Of a stretch of DNA of 64,000 bases, positions 48,891 through 60,789 are shown in pieces. The DNA lies in the NCBI GenBank assembly GCA_035048815.1, contig JAUCBN010000047.1:12180001-12244000 (forward strand), read 5' to 3'. The position numbers and the translations under genes are program-made. The stretch comes from Abelmoschus esculentus (lineage: Eukaryota > Streptophyta > Magnoliopsida > Malvales > Malvaceae). Within the stretch, counting starts at the first letter, position 1. Each line of letters opens with the position of its first letter. Under the pieces are notes generated by a model. The model worked only from the letters and a program-made list of their open reading frames with translations. It made no database searches and had not been told where the DNA came from.

Positions 48891-50117
48891 GCCAACTCCA
48901 TCTCACATCAAAATACAAATCTTTTATATATATTGTGATTTTGAGTCTAGTTTGTCTTAAAATTGGGATATCCAATGTTGACAATATATATATGACGATG
49001 CTTAAAATAAAAAGGGCTTGGATTCTAAGCTACTTTTCCTTCTCTGACATAGTTATAGGAGAAATTATTATATATTAATGGTTTATTATGTTATTTATGA
49101 TCATAATTAATGAGATTCATATATGATATATGTAAGAAAAGATGCATATTCATCTTGAAAAAAAATGAGATAAAATTATTATTGGATAGGACTATAGATA
49201 ACGTGGTGAGCCATTCTAATAATTTTTTTTTAGTTTAGAGAGGGATTATGATGCATCGACACATTGAAAAATTTAAGAATTATATATATAAAAATGAGAT
49301 TCAGTTACACTATGTAAAACTCGACTATTTTTTTAAAAGTATATGGTATATAAATATTATCACATGAAAAAAATAAAGAGTTAATCTCATGCATCAATTT
49401 TATCAATCTTGAAGAACCCAAATTTGTCCTAACCTAAAATAATTATTAGGTACAAATTATCTAGCCTCATTGGTTAAAGGAACGGTTGTTGTTCCTGGAG
49501 GTCACGGGTTCGAGCAACAGAACTATCAGCACAATGATTGAGCGATCAATGTTCAATGGTTGAAAGTATATACACTAAACTAAAATTAAAGTGCCTCAAA
49601 AATTTTAATTTCAAAATGGAACCGATCCAAAATAATCCTTATTTTTACATATAACATTGATTATATAATATTTGAATGGAGAGCTCAGAAACATTGCCAG
49701 ATAAGCAAAGTGATTTGCCAGCTAAACAAGTTTCTCTCAAGTCTATTATATTAGTTTTTATATGATTCCAAAAGCTTTAAATTGCTTGAATTGGAAATTA
49801 AGGCAAAGGGTTCTTTGATGTGAATTTTCCATTTGTTTTCAAGCAATTTTCTCAACTTAATCCTTTGATATATTAACTGGAAACTGATCCATAAACCAAA
49901 TCAAAAACCCTTTCTTCAAGACAACATTTTAGCCTATGATCTTATACTATTGGCCCTAAGCAACCTAACTTGAAAATTTACTGTGGCATTAGCAAATTTA
50001 TTGTTGCTGTCAGTTCAGTTGAACCTGCCAATGGCCTTAAACTTTTGTTATTACTATAAAGCACAATGCTAGAGCTTTGAGGAAAGCTTAACAAGGCAAA
50101 TTCTGAAAGCATTTAGC
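48891..50117. other. Intergenic stretch with a SINE-like copy
   Basis: Holds the 3' end of AGL6, a SINE-like element at 49460-49580, and the upstream region of the subtilase pseudogene. No additional gene was recognised. Confidence 0.5.
49460..49580 (+). mobile_element. SINE-like element, family A, best preserved copy
   Basis: TAGCCTCATTGGTTAAAGG (from 49462) resembles a pol III A box and GGTCACGGGTTCGAGCA (to about 49516) a B box, separated by about 34 bases as in tRNA. The tail has CAGCACAATGATTGAGCGA and TCAATGGTTGAAAGTATATA. The same order of words occurs near 2646, 6178 and 57629. A tRNA-derived SINE is inferred; no poly(A) or target duplication was found. Confidence 0.6.
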
Positions 50118-52680
50118 ATGGGGAAACTGGGATTTCTTTCTTCAGTTCTTAGCTATCTGCTGCTTCATCTTCTTTGGATTTTGATTAGTCAGAATATGTT
50201 GCTTAGGGAGAAGAAACAATGGTGCATTCTTCGTTTGTTTTAGCTTTATCGAACTGATATGTATTTGGTTTATGACAGTAATCTATTAGTGTTTAATGTT
50301 ATGATTTTTACATTGTTTACTTGAGAGATGCTCCAGTGAGCAAGCAATCTGCAGTTCGGAAACACATAGGCCTTCTTTCCTCTGTCAAAGGAAGGTAAAG
50401 CTACATTGTAATTTGACTAGATAAATTAAAGAAATCTCTAGTTTTCAACATTTGTTTTGTGCAGTGAACATGGAGCCAAAGGTTCCATTGTTTATAGCTA
50501 CACTAAGAGCTTCAATGCCTTTGCTGCCAAGCTATATGAAGATGAAGCTGAGATGTTGAAGGGTACTTAAAATTCTTACTTCTTGTTCATTTAATTTCCA
50601 TTTTTTTCAACAGTAAGATTTGCTTGAACAGTGTTTGAGATGTTTAGGCCTAGAAGAAGTGGCATCTGTGTTTCCGAATCGGTATCACAAGCTACATACA
50701 ATGAAATCATGGGACTTCATTGGACTTCCTTTACTAGAAGTTAGTAATTAGTTGGTTAGTTGGTTTAATTACTTTGTTAATTAGTTGTTAAACCGTTCAT
50801 CATCACCGATTATCGATGTCAGAGTTTTCACATCCTTTAACAGCTAGAAGAAATTTGAAGTTAAAGAGGAATATAGTTGTGGGTCTACTTGATACAGGTT
50901 GACAAAAAAACATTTCTTATCTCAGTTAGTTAGTCACAATGTTTGGAACACCATGATGTCCAAAAGAAATCTTCAAAATACATTGTTCTTCCAGTTATTA
51001 CTCCACAGTCAGAGAGCTTTAGAGACGAAGGATTCAGTCCACCACCGTCGAAATGTAAAGGAATATGCAGTCGTTTTGTGAATTTCTCAGGCTGCAACAA
51101 GTAAAAACCATGCATTCTTGAATTTAACTGGTTTAATGTTTAATAGGTAATGTTTTAGGTTTTTAACCCCTGGTTTAATGTTTGCTGTTCATTTTCTTGG
51201 ACCACCTTGATTGGGATTCTAAAGCAAGATTATAGGAGCTAAATACTACAAACTTGATGGCAACTCTGACCCTGCTGACATTTTATCACCTATAGGCGTT
51301 GATGACCATGGAACACACACTTCTTCAACACTAGCGGGTAACCTGGTTCAAGATGCAAATCTTTACGGGCTAGCCACAGATACGGCTCGTGGTGCAGTTC
51401 CATTGGCTAGGATAGCAATGTACAAAGTGTGCTGGGCCACAGCTCAGGGTGTGCCGATATGGATATTCTTGCTGCATTGGATGATGCTACTAGCGATGAA
51501 GTGGATGTAATATCTATAGCGATCGGTGGGGTGACTCAGGATTTCATGACAGATTCTATATCATTACTGTTTCTGCTGGGAACGACGAGCTTGAGTTCGG
51601 TTTCTAACTATTCCCCATGGTTTCTTACTGTGGCAGCAAGTGGGATCGACCAGCAGTTCTTGAGCAGAGTCAAGTTGGGTAACGGGAAAAGGTTTTCGGT
51701 AAGCTTGATATATCAGTTACATATATGCTCTTAAATTGTTACTGAATACATTCTTGAAACTCATACACATGAGCAGGGAATTGTGATTAATACATTTGAA
51801 TCAAAGGAAAATTTCTACCATTGTCAGCGGGGCCGATGTTGCGATGAACTCCGGAAGCAAGTTTCAGTTCGCTAACACATCGGATCCTGTCAAGGTGAAA
51901 GGAAGGCTTGTTTATTGCCTCCATGGCCTTCCATGGCCTGTCCGCATGTTGCAGGTGTTTCAGCCTACATAAAATCATTTCACCCGACTTGGATGCTGTC
52001 TGTGATCAAATCCGCAATCATGACCACAGGTAAAGATGTTAATCATTCTTGGTATGCTTAATGTAATTCACTACTTCAATGCTATCATCCCTTACAATCT
52101 TGCTTGCAACGTACTAACAATCTACGCAGCAAAACCAATGAGCTGGAGGGTGAACAAAGATGCCGAGTTCACATATGGTGCTGGTCAATTGAATCCTTCA
52201 AGAGCCATAAACCCTGGCCTAGTCTATGACATTGATGAGATGTCTTATGTACTATTCTTATGCCATGAAGGCTACACTGGATCATCTATATTCTATAGCA
52301 CATTTAGTTGGCACAAAATCCATAAACTGCTCCTCCATCCTTCCTGGATTCGGCTGCGACACTCTCAACTACCGGTTGATGCAGCTCAACATGAAAAATG
52401 GCCAACAGCAAACCGTAGGTGTTCTCCGGAGAAGAGTCACCAATGTAGGTCCTCCATCCGTGTACAATGCTACCGTTAAGGCCCCTAAAGGGGTGCAAAC
52501 ACGGTTAGGCCGACAAGTCCCCTCTTCACTCGTCCATTGCAGAAGCGGAGTTTTAAGGTTGTGGTGCGAGCTAATCGCACGGCAAGCAGTCAATTTACGG
52601 TGCTATCAGCTTCACTTGTATGGAAAAGCGATCGTCACACTGTGAGAAGTCCTATGGTTGTTTACAATCTCCCAGACTAA
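50118..52680 (+). pseudogene. Subtilisin-like protease pseudogene (XSP1/SBT4.14 type)
   Basis: The N-terminus MGKLGFLSSVL plus a hydrophobic signal segment opens the copy. Inhibitor-domain pieces follow (HIGLLSSVKG, YTKSFNAFAAKL, WDFIGLPLL). Next come the catalytic Asp region IVVGLLDTG (about 50880), the catalytic His region DDHGTHTSSTLAGN (about 51302-51343), VAASGIDQQFLSRV, and the catalytic Ser region SMACPHVAGVSAYIKSFHP (about 51929). C-terminal fibronectin-like sequence ends VWKSDRHTVRSPMVVYNLPD with TAA at 52678-52680. The order matches xylem serine protease 1 (SBT4.14), a secreted papain-unrelated serine protease. The frame breaks repeatedly, for example after KVCWAT near 51440. DNA for roughly 150 or more residues, including the oxyanion Asn region, is missing at about 51915, where LVYC runs directly into the Ser region; the conserved GTS before Met is also damaged. 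It cannot make an active protease. Confidence 0.88.
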
Positions 52681-52865
52681 AATAATCATCTTTGTATATG
52701 AAGCAAATGAGGAGCAAGCAGTTCATTTGTTTGCACATTTATGCTTGCATCCTTGCTAAGTTGTAACTTGGTAATTTCATGAAAATAATTGCTTCCACTT
52801 AAAATGAACAACATTGGGGGATCCCTTTATGCAAGAGTTTCTCCTCTGCTGACTACAGCTAATGC

Positions 52866-53436
52866 TAGGTGTGATAACGAGCCAGGCTCGGCACAACTCG
52901 AAAACAGTATTATTGAATTCGGGTTGGGCTCGAGGTTTGGCGAGCTCGAAATTTTAAGTTTAAGTTCGGCTTGAAAATGATATTATAGAGTTTGGTTCGG
53001 TCTCGAAGCTCGTCAGACTCAGCTCGGCTCGACTCAAAATAAATAATTTTGTTATATTTTTCTATAAAAGATAAGATCTCGTTAAAAACTCTTTTCATAA
53101 CCAACAACGAAACAAAATTCAATATTGAAAAATGGAAAAAATACTCAATTTATTTTAGTTAATTTATCTTTAGTAAATTTCTCCTATTTTATTTTATTGT
53201 TTTTCTTTTGCTAAAGAGATTACTTTTAATGTATACGTAGCATATATATATATATATATATAATATAATTATTCCGAACCTGTTCACGAGCTTTTCGAGT
53301 CGAGTTTGACTAGGCTCAGCTTAGCTCGTTAAGGTCTCGAGCCAAACCCGAACCCGAATCGAGCTCACTCAAACTGAGCTTTAACCGAGCCAAACCCGAA
53401 TAGCTCGCGAACTAGTCAGGCTCATTATCACCCCTA
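52866..53436. mobile_element. hAT-type MITE, 571 bp
   Basis: Left end TAGGTGTGATAACGAGCC and the reverse complement of the right end (TAGGGGTGATAATGAGCC) agree at 16 of 18 positions. Flanks GCTAATGC and ACTAACCC agree at 5 of 8, a weak duplication. The interior is built of GAGCTCG/GGCTCG words. Lies between the subtilase pseudogene and GET3A. Confidence 0.75.
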
Positions 53437-53650
53437 ACTAACCCCAACTAATGCATATCAACTGTGAAAATGTAATGTTTAAAGAATTTCATTTTCTAAA
53501 ATAATTGTGCTAATGTAACATTATCCAACAACACAATAGAATGCAAAATTAGGTTTCAATCAAGTCAAACAATGTTGCATGATACTATATTTGTCCCGAA
53601 TGAATCAGCAAGCGGAAAAAGGGAACATATAATGTCATAAATAACAGCAA

Positions 53651-56600
53651 TCAGGCCTTGGCGTCTCCTTTTCGGAGTTTCTCGAGTTCTGCTTCAGCTT
53701 CTGATAACTGTTGCTTTAACTTCGATATTCTTTGCTCGAGTTCTTCAACAGTTCCTCTTTTGCAGGATGGTTGATATGGTAAAAGAAAATTACGCGAAAA
53801 TGCTTTCAGAGCTTCAATCCCAGTAACCTGATATAAACCACACCATTGACGATATCAACTAACAAATATGAAAATATCAACTAATGAGAACTTTATGTTA
53901 TTACTGATTTATATATAGTTGAACTCACTTCTTGTGGGAGCAGTGGCAGCTTAGTGATGTTAAAGTCATCATATAACATGTAAAACTGGTCGATGTACTT
54001 TTGTTGCATCCGCATTCTTGCTTTTAATAACTTGGACTCGACATCTTCAATTAAAACACAGGCCAATTGATGGTAAAACTTGGTATTTAAACAAACAATT
54101 GTAATGGCAAAGAATGAAGAAAAAGAGAGAGAGAGAGATGGTACGAAAGTAAGCATACCTTCGTCATCGAAAATTACTTGGTTAATGATAATATTGTGTA
54201 TCAATCTCAAACTTGGTGAGTTCCTGCACCAGTCTCTCTGTTTCATAGAGAGAGAGGAATTCCGGAATGCAAACGCAGACAAAGGTCGTCAAGTCCTGCC
54301 AAAATGAAACTGTGTTATACCAAAAGCATGGGCACATCGGGAAAGTTTGATTGAGATAGGAAAAAAAAAATGTCATGTTATAAGTTTTAGCAAGTTGCAA
54401 GACTTCAAGAAATTAAAAAAAAAATAAAAGTTATCAACACACTTCACTAGTGTTTAACATTTGCAAGTATATCTCCATGTATAGGCACAGCTTTCCTCCT
54501 CTCCTTTTTCATAAAAATAGAATATTACCATGTAATATTTAACATATCATGAATAACAGAGTCAAAGATTATATTTGTATATAAACAAAAAACACTATAT
54601 TTGTGGTATATTAGGACAGCTAAACTTAGTATGCTAGGTTACCTACTTCATTAGTCAGAGAGCATGGGAACCATCTACGTTGTTTTTATAGATCTTAATA
54701 TGCTAAATTAGGACCAAGAACTTAGTACAATCCGCCCCTTATAACTCCCGGACAGATCCTTATCAAAGTTCTAGTTATATTTCAATTTTCATCATGCAAT
54801 AGAGAATAGATACTTACCGGGTCTTTGAACTGCTTATTAACTTGTTCAATCACATCTTTCATGCCTTCAAGCCTCCCCAAAATTGCATCTTCCCCAAATT
54901 CATCATCAATACCGAAAATACGGGTCATCTGCCATAACGAGTTCCAAAATTTATGAGCTACAACACAGAAAACCAACTAGGAATAGGAGTGAAAACACTT
55001 TTGCACTGACACGTGAGCTATGTAAACACTTTTGCACTGACACGTGAGCTATGAAAAACAAAGAATGTAATATCCACGTCCCTATGACATGTGATCAAAT
55101 TGATCACCTGAAATATGATATTCAAGAAAGATGGTAACTTTTCTAGAAATACCACAAAATTTTATTATCTATGTGCCCATTATTGAGAGAAAATTCTTGG
55201 AAGACCAGATGAGAAAATATCAGGTGACAGGACAGGACATACTAAAACATAAAGTTATACCTGACTTAATAAGCCACCGAATTTGTTTTTCAATGACATC
55301 ATTTTTGTGAGTCCCTTCTCTAATGTAGAAGGAAACTGTAAAAGCCGAAGTGTGTGTCCAGTTGGGGCAGTGTCAAATACAATGCAAGAATAATTCATTG
55401 TTTGCACCAATCTGCAGGAACGGAGCATATTCATAAAACAAAACACCAAGCGTATACGAAAAAAAAAAAAAACATGCAGAAGGTGACAAAGAGCATGCAA
55501 AACAAAGTTTACAAAGAAAGAAACCGTCATAATTAGTCGTAAAACATTTGGAAAGAGAAGGGATATTTTTCAAATAAATCATAGTATCATCAAGCATTAA
55601 AAATGAGAATAAAACGGTAGAAAACAAGCAAAGTCTTCAATTTGATTACTTTATTTGTCATGCCACAATACTTGAATGTTTGAATTAAAACTTTCAAAGC
55701 TAAAACATAGAGAATGCATTCAACTGGTGCAACTGAACTTAATCTTTCTTAAACCAGAACGTAATAATCGGTGCCTCTTTTAGGCTCTTCATTGAAAATC
55801 ATAAAGATAAATTAAGAATACACTGATAATGAAAGTCGAAAGCGTGTAATAAAACAAACATAGTAATTGTTAACTCATTCCGAAAACATTTCTGTAAACA
55901 AAAAACTGAAAATGAAGCAATGAACAGCTAATGCATCTTAATGATTGATCACAATCAAAGTATCAACCAAAAGAGAACAGTCTTACTTAAGCATCTCGGC
56001 AAAGCTCATTGCCTCGTCGATTCCTGGAATTGCATTTGCCAAATCAGAAAATAAACCATCCATTCCTTCAAGCCCGTTCACATCTTCATTTTCTACAGTA
56101 GGATCCACCTCCTGTTATGACATCATAAGTAGTAAGAAATTAAGGCAAACTATAAATCATCAGCACAATCCATTTTCTTTTGGCCAAATCATCAGCAGAA
56201 TCATATAATTAAGTTTCTAACGAAGAACTTGTCCCTAATGAAGAAGCCATGCTTTAAGCAGGGTGAAATTGTTCTTCATTTCAATTGAAAGAAGTTGAAA
56301 TTGGAGAATTGACGGACTGGGTATTTACAACTTCAAGAAAGAGAATCAAACCATCCATAAATCAACAATCAAACTCTAAACTAAGAATCTCTTACCTAAA
56401 AAGAGGGAGTAAATCTCAAAACCACGAATTTACAACAAAAAACCAAACCAAATCTCAGAAACAGAAAAAGAAGGCAAATCCCTGAATACCCAGAGATCGG
56501 ATTTAACTAATAAGGTTACCATGGCATACAAATTGTTGAATCCATTGACCAAAGTTGGAGTCTTTGTGAATCGCTGCTGAAAAGCATCGCTGAGATTATG

Positions 56601-56780
56601 AGCAGGATCCGTGGATATAATCAGGACAGAGGATCGGACCCGAGCCAAGAGGATGGAAAGAATCGAGCTACAAGTGGTTTTACCTACACCTCCTTTGCCT
56701 CCAACAAAAACCCATTTCAATGACTCTTGGTCCAGTATGTTCTGGACAGTTGCTTCTGGTAATTCAAGATTGTCTGCCAT
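53651..56780 (-). CDS. GET3A: GET3A ATPase gene (tail-anchored protein targeting) with a 2-nt frameshift
   Basis: Seven exons on the minus strand: 56520-56780, 55987-56111, 55261-55411, 54818-54928, 54159-54295, 53929-54044, 53651-53827. GET3 is the cytosolic ATPase that delivers tail-anchored proteins to the ER. The P-loop GKGGVGKTT (28-36), switch I TDPAHNLSDAF (57-67) and switch II DTAPTGHTLR are intact, and the tail ends in a coiled coil (EELEQRISKLKQQLSEAEAE). No transit peptide, so the cytosolic GET3A group. In exon 5 one AC unit is missing near 54195-54198: FEIDT is followed by QYYH and a stop instead of HNIIINQVIFDDE, which lies in the next frame. Exon 5 is 137 bases; 139 would restore phase with exon 6. 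As written the product stops near residue 253 of about 359. A single lesion may be a sequence error, a null allele or early decay. Confidence 0.87.
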
Positions 56781-56935
56781 TTCTTCTTCTTTTGTTATCA
56801 ATCGAAGAAAAATGGAATTGAAATACCCAGAAAATCTAGGCAAAGAACCGGAATTATAGTTGTCGGGGGATTTTCTTTTCTTGGTTTAGTCTTTTCAAAA
56901 CAATGTATAAATCCAACTCGCGAAGCTGATCTTAA

Positions 56936-57481
56936 TAGGGGTGGTGGGATAGATCGGGTACCCGGTTAATTTGAATAGGGTTGATTCCGGTCTTGATAAC
57001 TATCAGTTCTTAAAAATTAAAATCAATTTTGGTTTCGGTTATATTGGGTCATAAATTTTAAGAACCGGTCCCGTTACTGGTGGGTACCAGTTCCAATATC
57101 GGGTACCCGATTAATTAGTTTATTCTTAAATTTTTTTGAGTAATGGGGAAAAATTTTAACCACCAATAATAATATTAAATAATAAAATTAGAATATTGTA
57201 AACTTGAAAATTAAAGTTTTAAAACTAATCATACTCATAATATTTATACATAAAGAGAAAGTTTGATAAGAAAAAAAAAACAATACCGAATATTTGGTAT
57301 TGGTCCCGTCCCACTGGATACCGTGTCAAAAAAATCAAGATCCAGTCTCGGTCCCGGTTATGACCGGGACCTAAATTTTGGATCCAGTCTCGATCCCACT
57401 GAAATCAATACCAGATAAAAATCTACCGGATCTTACCGGGTTCGGAACCGAGACCGGATAATCGGATTTTTTCCCCTCCTA
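56936..57481. mobile_element. hAT-type MITE, 546 bp, upstream of GET3A
   Basis: Starts TAGGGGTGGTGGGATAGATC and ends TTTTTTCCCCTCCTA. Flanks GATCTTAA (56928-56935) and AATCATAA (57482-57489) agree at 6 of 8. The interior repeats GGTACCCG and GGTCCCG words. It begins 155 bp upstream of the GET3A start codon, so it may sit in that gene's promoter or leader. Confidence 0.7.
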
Positions 57482-57628
57482 AATCATAATATATATGTCC
57501 AATCGGCGTATCGATAAATAACTGCAAATTAGAGGTTAGTATTGAATCGAGTTAAAGTTAAATTGAGGGGAAATTTTTGAATTAATTGATATTTTGAGTA
57601 TCCTTTACTTTTATAAATTGAGTTGTCC

Positions 57629-57755
57629 AATCTATCTAACTTTAATGATTAAAAGAATAATTCTTATTTTTAAAAGTTATGGGTTCGAGTATTAACAATA
57701 TTAACATAGTGATTGAGCGATTAACGTTCAATAATTGAGAAAATATATAGTAGAA
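57629..57755 (+). mobile_element. SINE-like copy, family A
   Basis: ATCTATCTAACTTTAATGAT, TATGGGTTCGAGTATTAACA and GTGATTGAGCGATTAACGTTC reproduce the order in the 49460-49580 copy, including a B-box-like GGGTTCGAGT. Confidence 0.5.
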
Positions 57756-58000
57756 CGAATACTATTGTAATCATTGTATAACTGAATTAAAATAAATAAA
57801 AAATTAAGTTAAGTTTATAGAACTTTTGTTGAATTGATTAATATTTGTTTGAGTTTTTTTTTTTAATTTGTATTATTTAAATTTAATTAAAATGAACTTA
57901 AAACAAGGGAGAAAATAAAAAAAATCACAAAAAGTAAAGGATTAAATTAAAAAATAAAAAAAATTATCCATGAAAATAAGAATTAAAGCTACGTAAGTAT

Positions 58001-58408
58001 TAGCGCTGAGCATGATTAATCGTAAAACCGAAAATTGAACCAAACCGATACAATATGGTTCATAAATTTATGAAACGTAATTATTAAAGATTTTTTAATT
58101 GATTTTTAATTATTCTTATAAGGTAAAAATATATATTTTATACTTAAAATATTATAGATGTATTTTTATTTTTTTATTTTTTACTTAAAAATAAGTTTTT
58201 AATAAATATTTATGAAAAATATCTCAAAACTTTTACCTTTTAATGTTTAAAAGTCATAAAATAAAGCTATTTTGTCAAGATAAAATATAAATTTTTAAAA
58301 TTAAGGTTAATATGGAAAAATCGAAAATCGAAGTTAACCGAACCGAAAACCGGTGGTTACTAAAATAGCTTACCGAATTAAACCGAAACTGAACCGAATA
58401 TACCCCTA
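58001..58408. mobile_element. hAT-type MITE, 408 bp, with 7/8 target duplication
   Basis: Starts TAGCGCTGAGCATGATTAAT and ends CCGAATATACCCCTA. Flanks GTAAGTAT (57993-58000) and GTAAGCAT (58409-58416) agree at 7 of 8. The interior has AACCGAA/CGGTT words. No coding capacity. Confidence 0.78.
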
Positions 58409-58879
58409 GTAAGCATTGTTATGATAGTTGAGAAGCTTGTGGTATAAACTTGGTCCAAATAGACTTAAAACAAAAAAAAATCAAATCACAAAATAATTAA
58501 ATTACTTTGTTAAAAACCAAAATAACATCGTTTTGAAATTTTATTTTTAAAACTTTATAAATTCAAAATGAACTCAAATTCAAAATATGATCTAAAATTT
58601 TAAATCAATTCAACTAACTTAGAATTAAAAAAAAAAATCGAATTCCACTCACCTATAATAAACTACCTAAATAATTATCCTATAATAATACACTTTTAAT
58701 TACAAAGAATATGAAAAGTTATAAAACATTTACATAATTTAACGTGAAGGGGAATTTTTTTTTCTCGTTAAAATGGTAAGCAAAGATGACGTGAGAATTA
58801 ATAACAAATTAATAGAGTATATTATAAAATTTGGACACTAAAATTATTATATAATTAATATGTCTTTTTTAGAATTTTT

Positions 58880-59071
58880 TTTAATATTTTTTGTTTTTCT
58901 GATAATATTTTTTCCCCGAGAAATAGATATTTCGTTCTTAACTCAATTCGAAATTTCATAAATTCGATTTGACTCAAAAAAATTTCAAATGAAATTTGAA
59001 TCGTAAAATATGACTTACTAACTCGAATAACTAAAAAAATTTAACTCAATTCGATTAAATGTTCACCCTAT
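58880..59071. mobile_element. Fragment of a hAT-type MITE
   Basis: ACTCAATTCGA/ACTCGAATAACT words lead to AATGTTCACCCTA, matching the right end of the local family; the left end is missing. Confidence 0.5.
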
Positions 59072-59181
59072 TGACAATGATGCATTCCTGTTTGTAGCTA
59101 ATTGTGTTATTAAATGTCGTCTTAGTCCGAATTCAAAAGTGAGTTGTTACTCCCACTTCACCACTTATTTATTCCTTTAAC

Positions 59182-59610
59182 GTGCCCAACTGGTTGCAGT
59201 TCTTTTCAAGAATTTCCAACATGGGGATGTTTCATTTGCAGGAACCCTTTGAATGCTACAAATTGTCGGATATTGAAGCTGGTCTTGAACCCAACATGCA
59301 AGAAGAACAACTTTTAGAAGTTGATGAAGAACCCATTGGTCTGTTGGATGAGTCCATCGAGTCCCAGATTCATGTTGATGGATGCTGGATCAGTCCATCG
59401 AGTTTCTCCAACATGGCAGTGGCAGTGGTGCAATGCAACCAAGCATCAGTATTCCCCGTGCGACCGATGAGCCAGCTTCGGATTGTAGCAATGAACGGAT
59501 CAGGTTTCTCCAACATGGGCTCGATTTAGATGGGTCGAATATCAGAGATCCTGAACATACAGGTTCAAGGTTTTTCCAACCTACATATTCAAAATCACGT
59601 CATTCATAAG
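59182..59610 (+). pseudogene. Unidentified coding-like fragment
   Basis: Less AT-rich than its surroundings and open for 115 codons (59182-59529) with LSDIEAGLEPNMQEEQLLEV. An overlapping frame continues to 59609 and reads FLQHGLDLDGSNIRDPEHTG. The words AGTCCATCGAGT, TTTCTCCAACATGG and GTTTCTCCAACATGGGC recur within it. The frame change and internal repetition suggest a broken acidic, low-complexity exon. I do not recognise the family, and a functional gene is not supported. Confidence 0.3.
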
Positions 59611-60168
59611 ACCAACCACTAAAAAATATTTATCTAACCTCCTACTTTTAGTGGGTCCATCATATATTATATTATAGTAGGGACAACTAAGGGCATATGA
59701 CTTTGGATTTATGGAGCAACGATCCTCATGTTGTTTTTCAGATCATTCTTAAACAATAATAAAATGATGATTTGTGGCAATTTAATTTTTTTTCAAAAAA
59801 TAAACTTGTATTATAAATAAAAAATTATATTTACGGATAACTTGTGAAATACTGATTATAAATTACATTTATGATATGGGCATTGGGCATGTGTTTCTAG
59901 AGTGATCCATTCCATCCTGTATTTGTCGGTAGAAGATCCCAGTGGCCAGTAGCCAGTAGGTGTGGTTTCCCTTTCTAAGCTTGTTCCTACTTCCCTTCCC
60001 TTTCCTACCCGTCTTGTGTTCATCTAATCAATCGCAATATTACTACATTTTTTTGACCATCAAAGATGTGTCACACTCACCATACATTAGACACGACTCG
60101 ATTGATATTATAAAAAAAAAAATTAGATATTACCCGACAAACGAACGACAGCCTCTCATCTTAAGCAT
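59611..60168. other. Gene-free stretch
   Basis: No recognisable gene. Short plus-strand frame at 59960-60196 lacks motifs and runs into the MITE at 60169. Confidence 0.45.
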
Positions 60169-60789
60169 CAGGGATGTTTTAAAAATTTTCAGTTAATTGA
60201 ATTAACTGATTGAATCAAAGTTCTTCGGTTAAATTTAGATAAATCGATTAATAATTAATAATTTTTTAAAATTTTGATTGTTGGTTAATTTAGTTAGAAA
60301 TCGATTAATTAACCAAATAACTGAAAATTTTATATACTATATATTATATATTTTTATTTTTGGTTATTAAACTTTTAAAAATTATGAAATGATGATTAAA
60401 TTTTGTAAAATTAACAGAAAATAATAATTAAATTTATTAAATTATAAAAAATAATCATTAAAATTTTTAATATTTATCAATAATTTATAATATGCGATCG
60501 ATTAATGTAATAATTCAACAAGTCTAATGATCTTTTAGAATTTTTGAAAGTTCAGTAGCTAAAAAAATTATTTTAACATAAATTAGTGACCATTTGTGTA
60601 ATTTATCTAATTTGTTTTCAAAAAGTTCAGTTAACCAAATTAACCATTCAGATTAACTAAACTTTTTTCGGTTCATTTAAAAACTTTTGATAAATTTCGA
60701 TTTAATTAATGGTTAATACAAAAAAAAATCGATTGATAAAAATTTGAAGGTTCGGTCGGTTAACCAAACTGACCGTTTAAACACCTCTA
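60169..60789. mobile_element. hAT-type MITE, about 620 bp
   Basis: Left end CAGGGATGTTTTAAA and the reverse complement of the right end (TAGAGGTGTTTAAAC) are similar. The interior is filled with GGTTAA/AACCAA words. No good target duplication, so the ends are approximate. Confidence 0.6.

Noticed and set aside
52036..52645. Two overlapping open frames downstream in the subtilase region
   Set aside because: They are alternate-frame readings of the subtilase pseudogene C-terminal region, not separate genes.
53651..56780. Calling GET3A a definite pseudogene
   Set aside because: Only one 2-nt lesion is present and all other features are intact, so an error or a segregating allele is equally possible. 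It was listed as a frameshifted gene instead.
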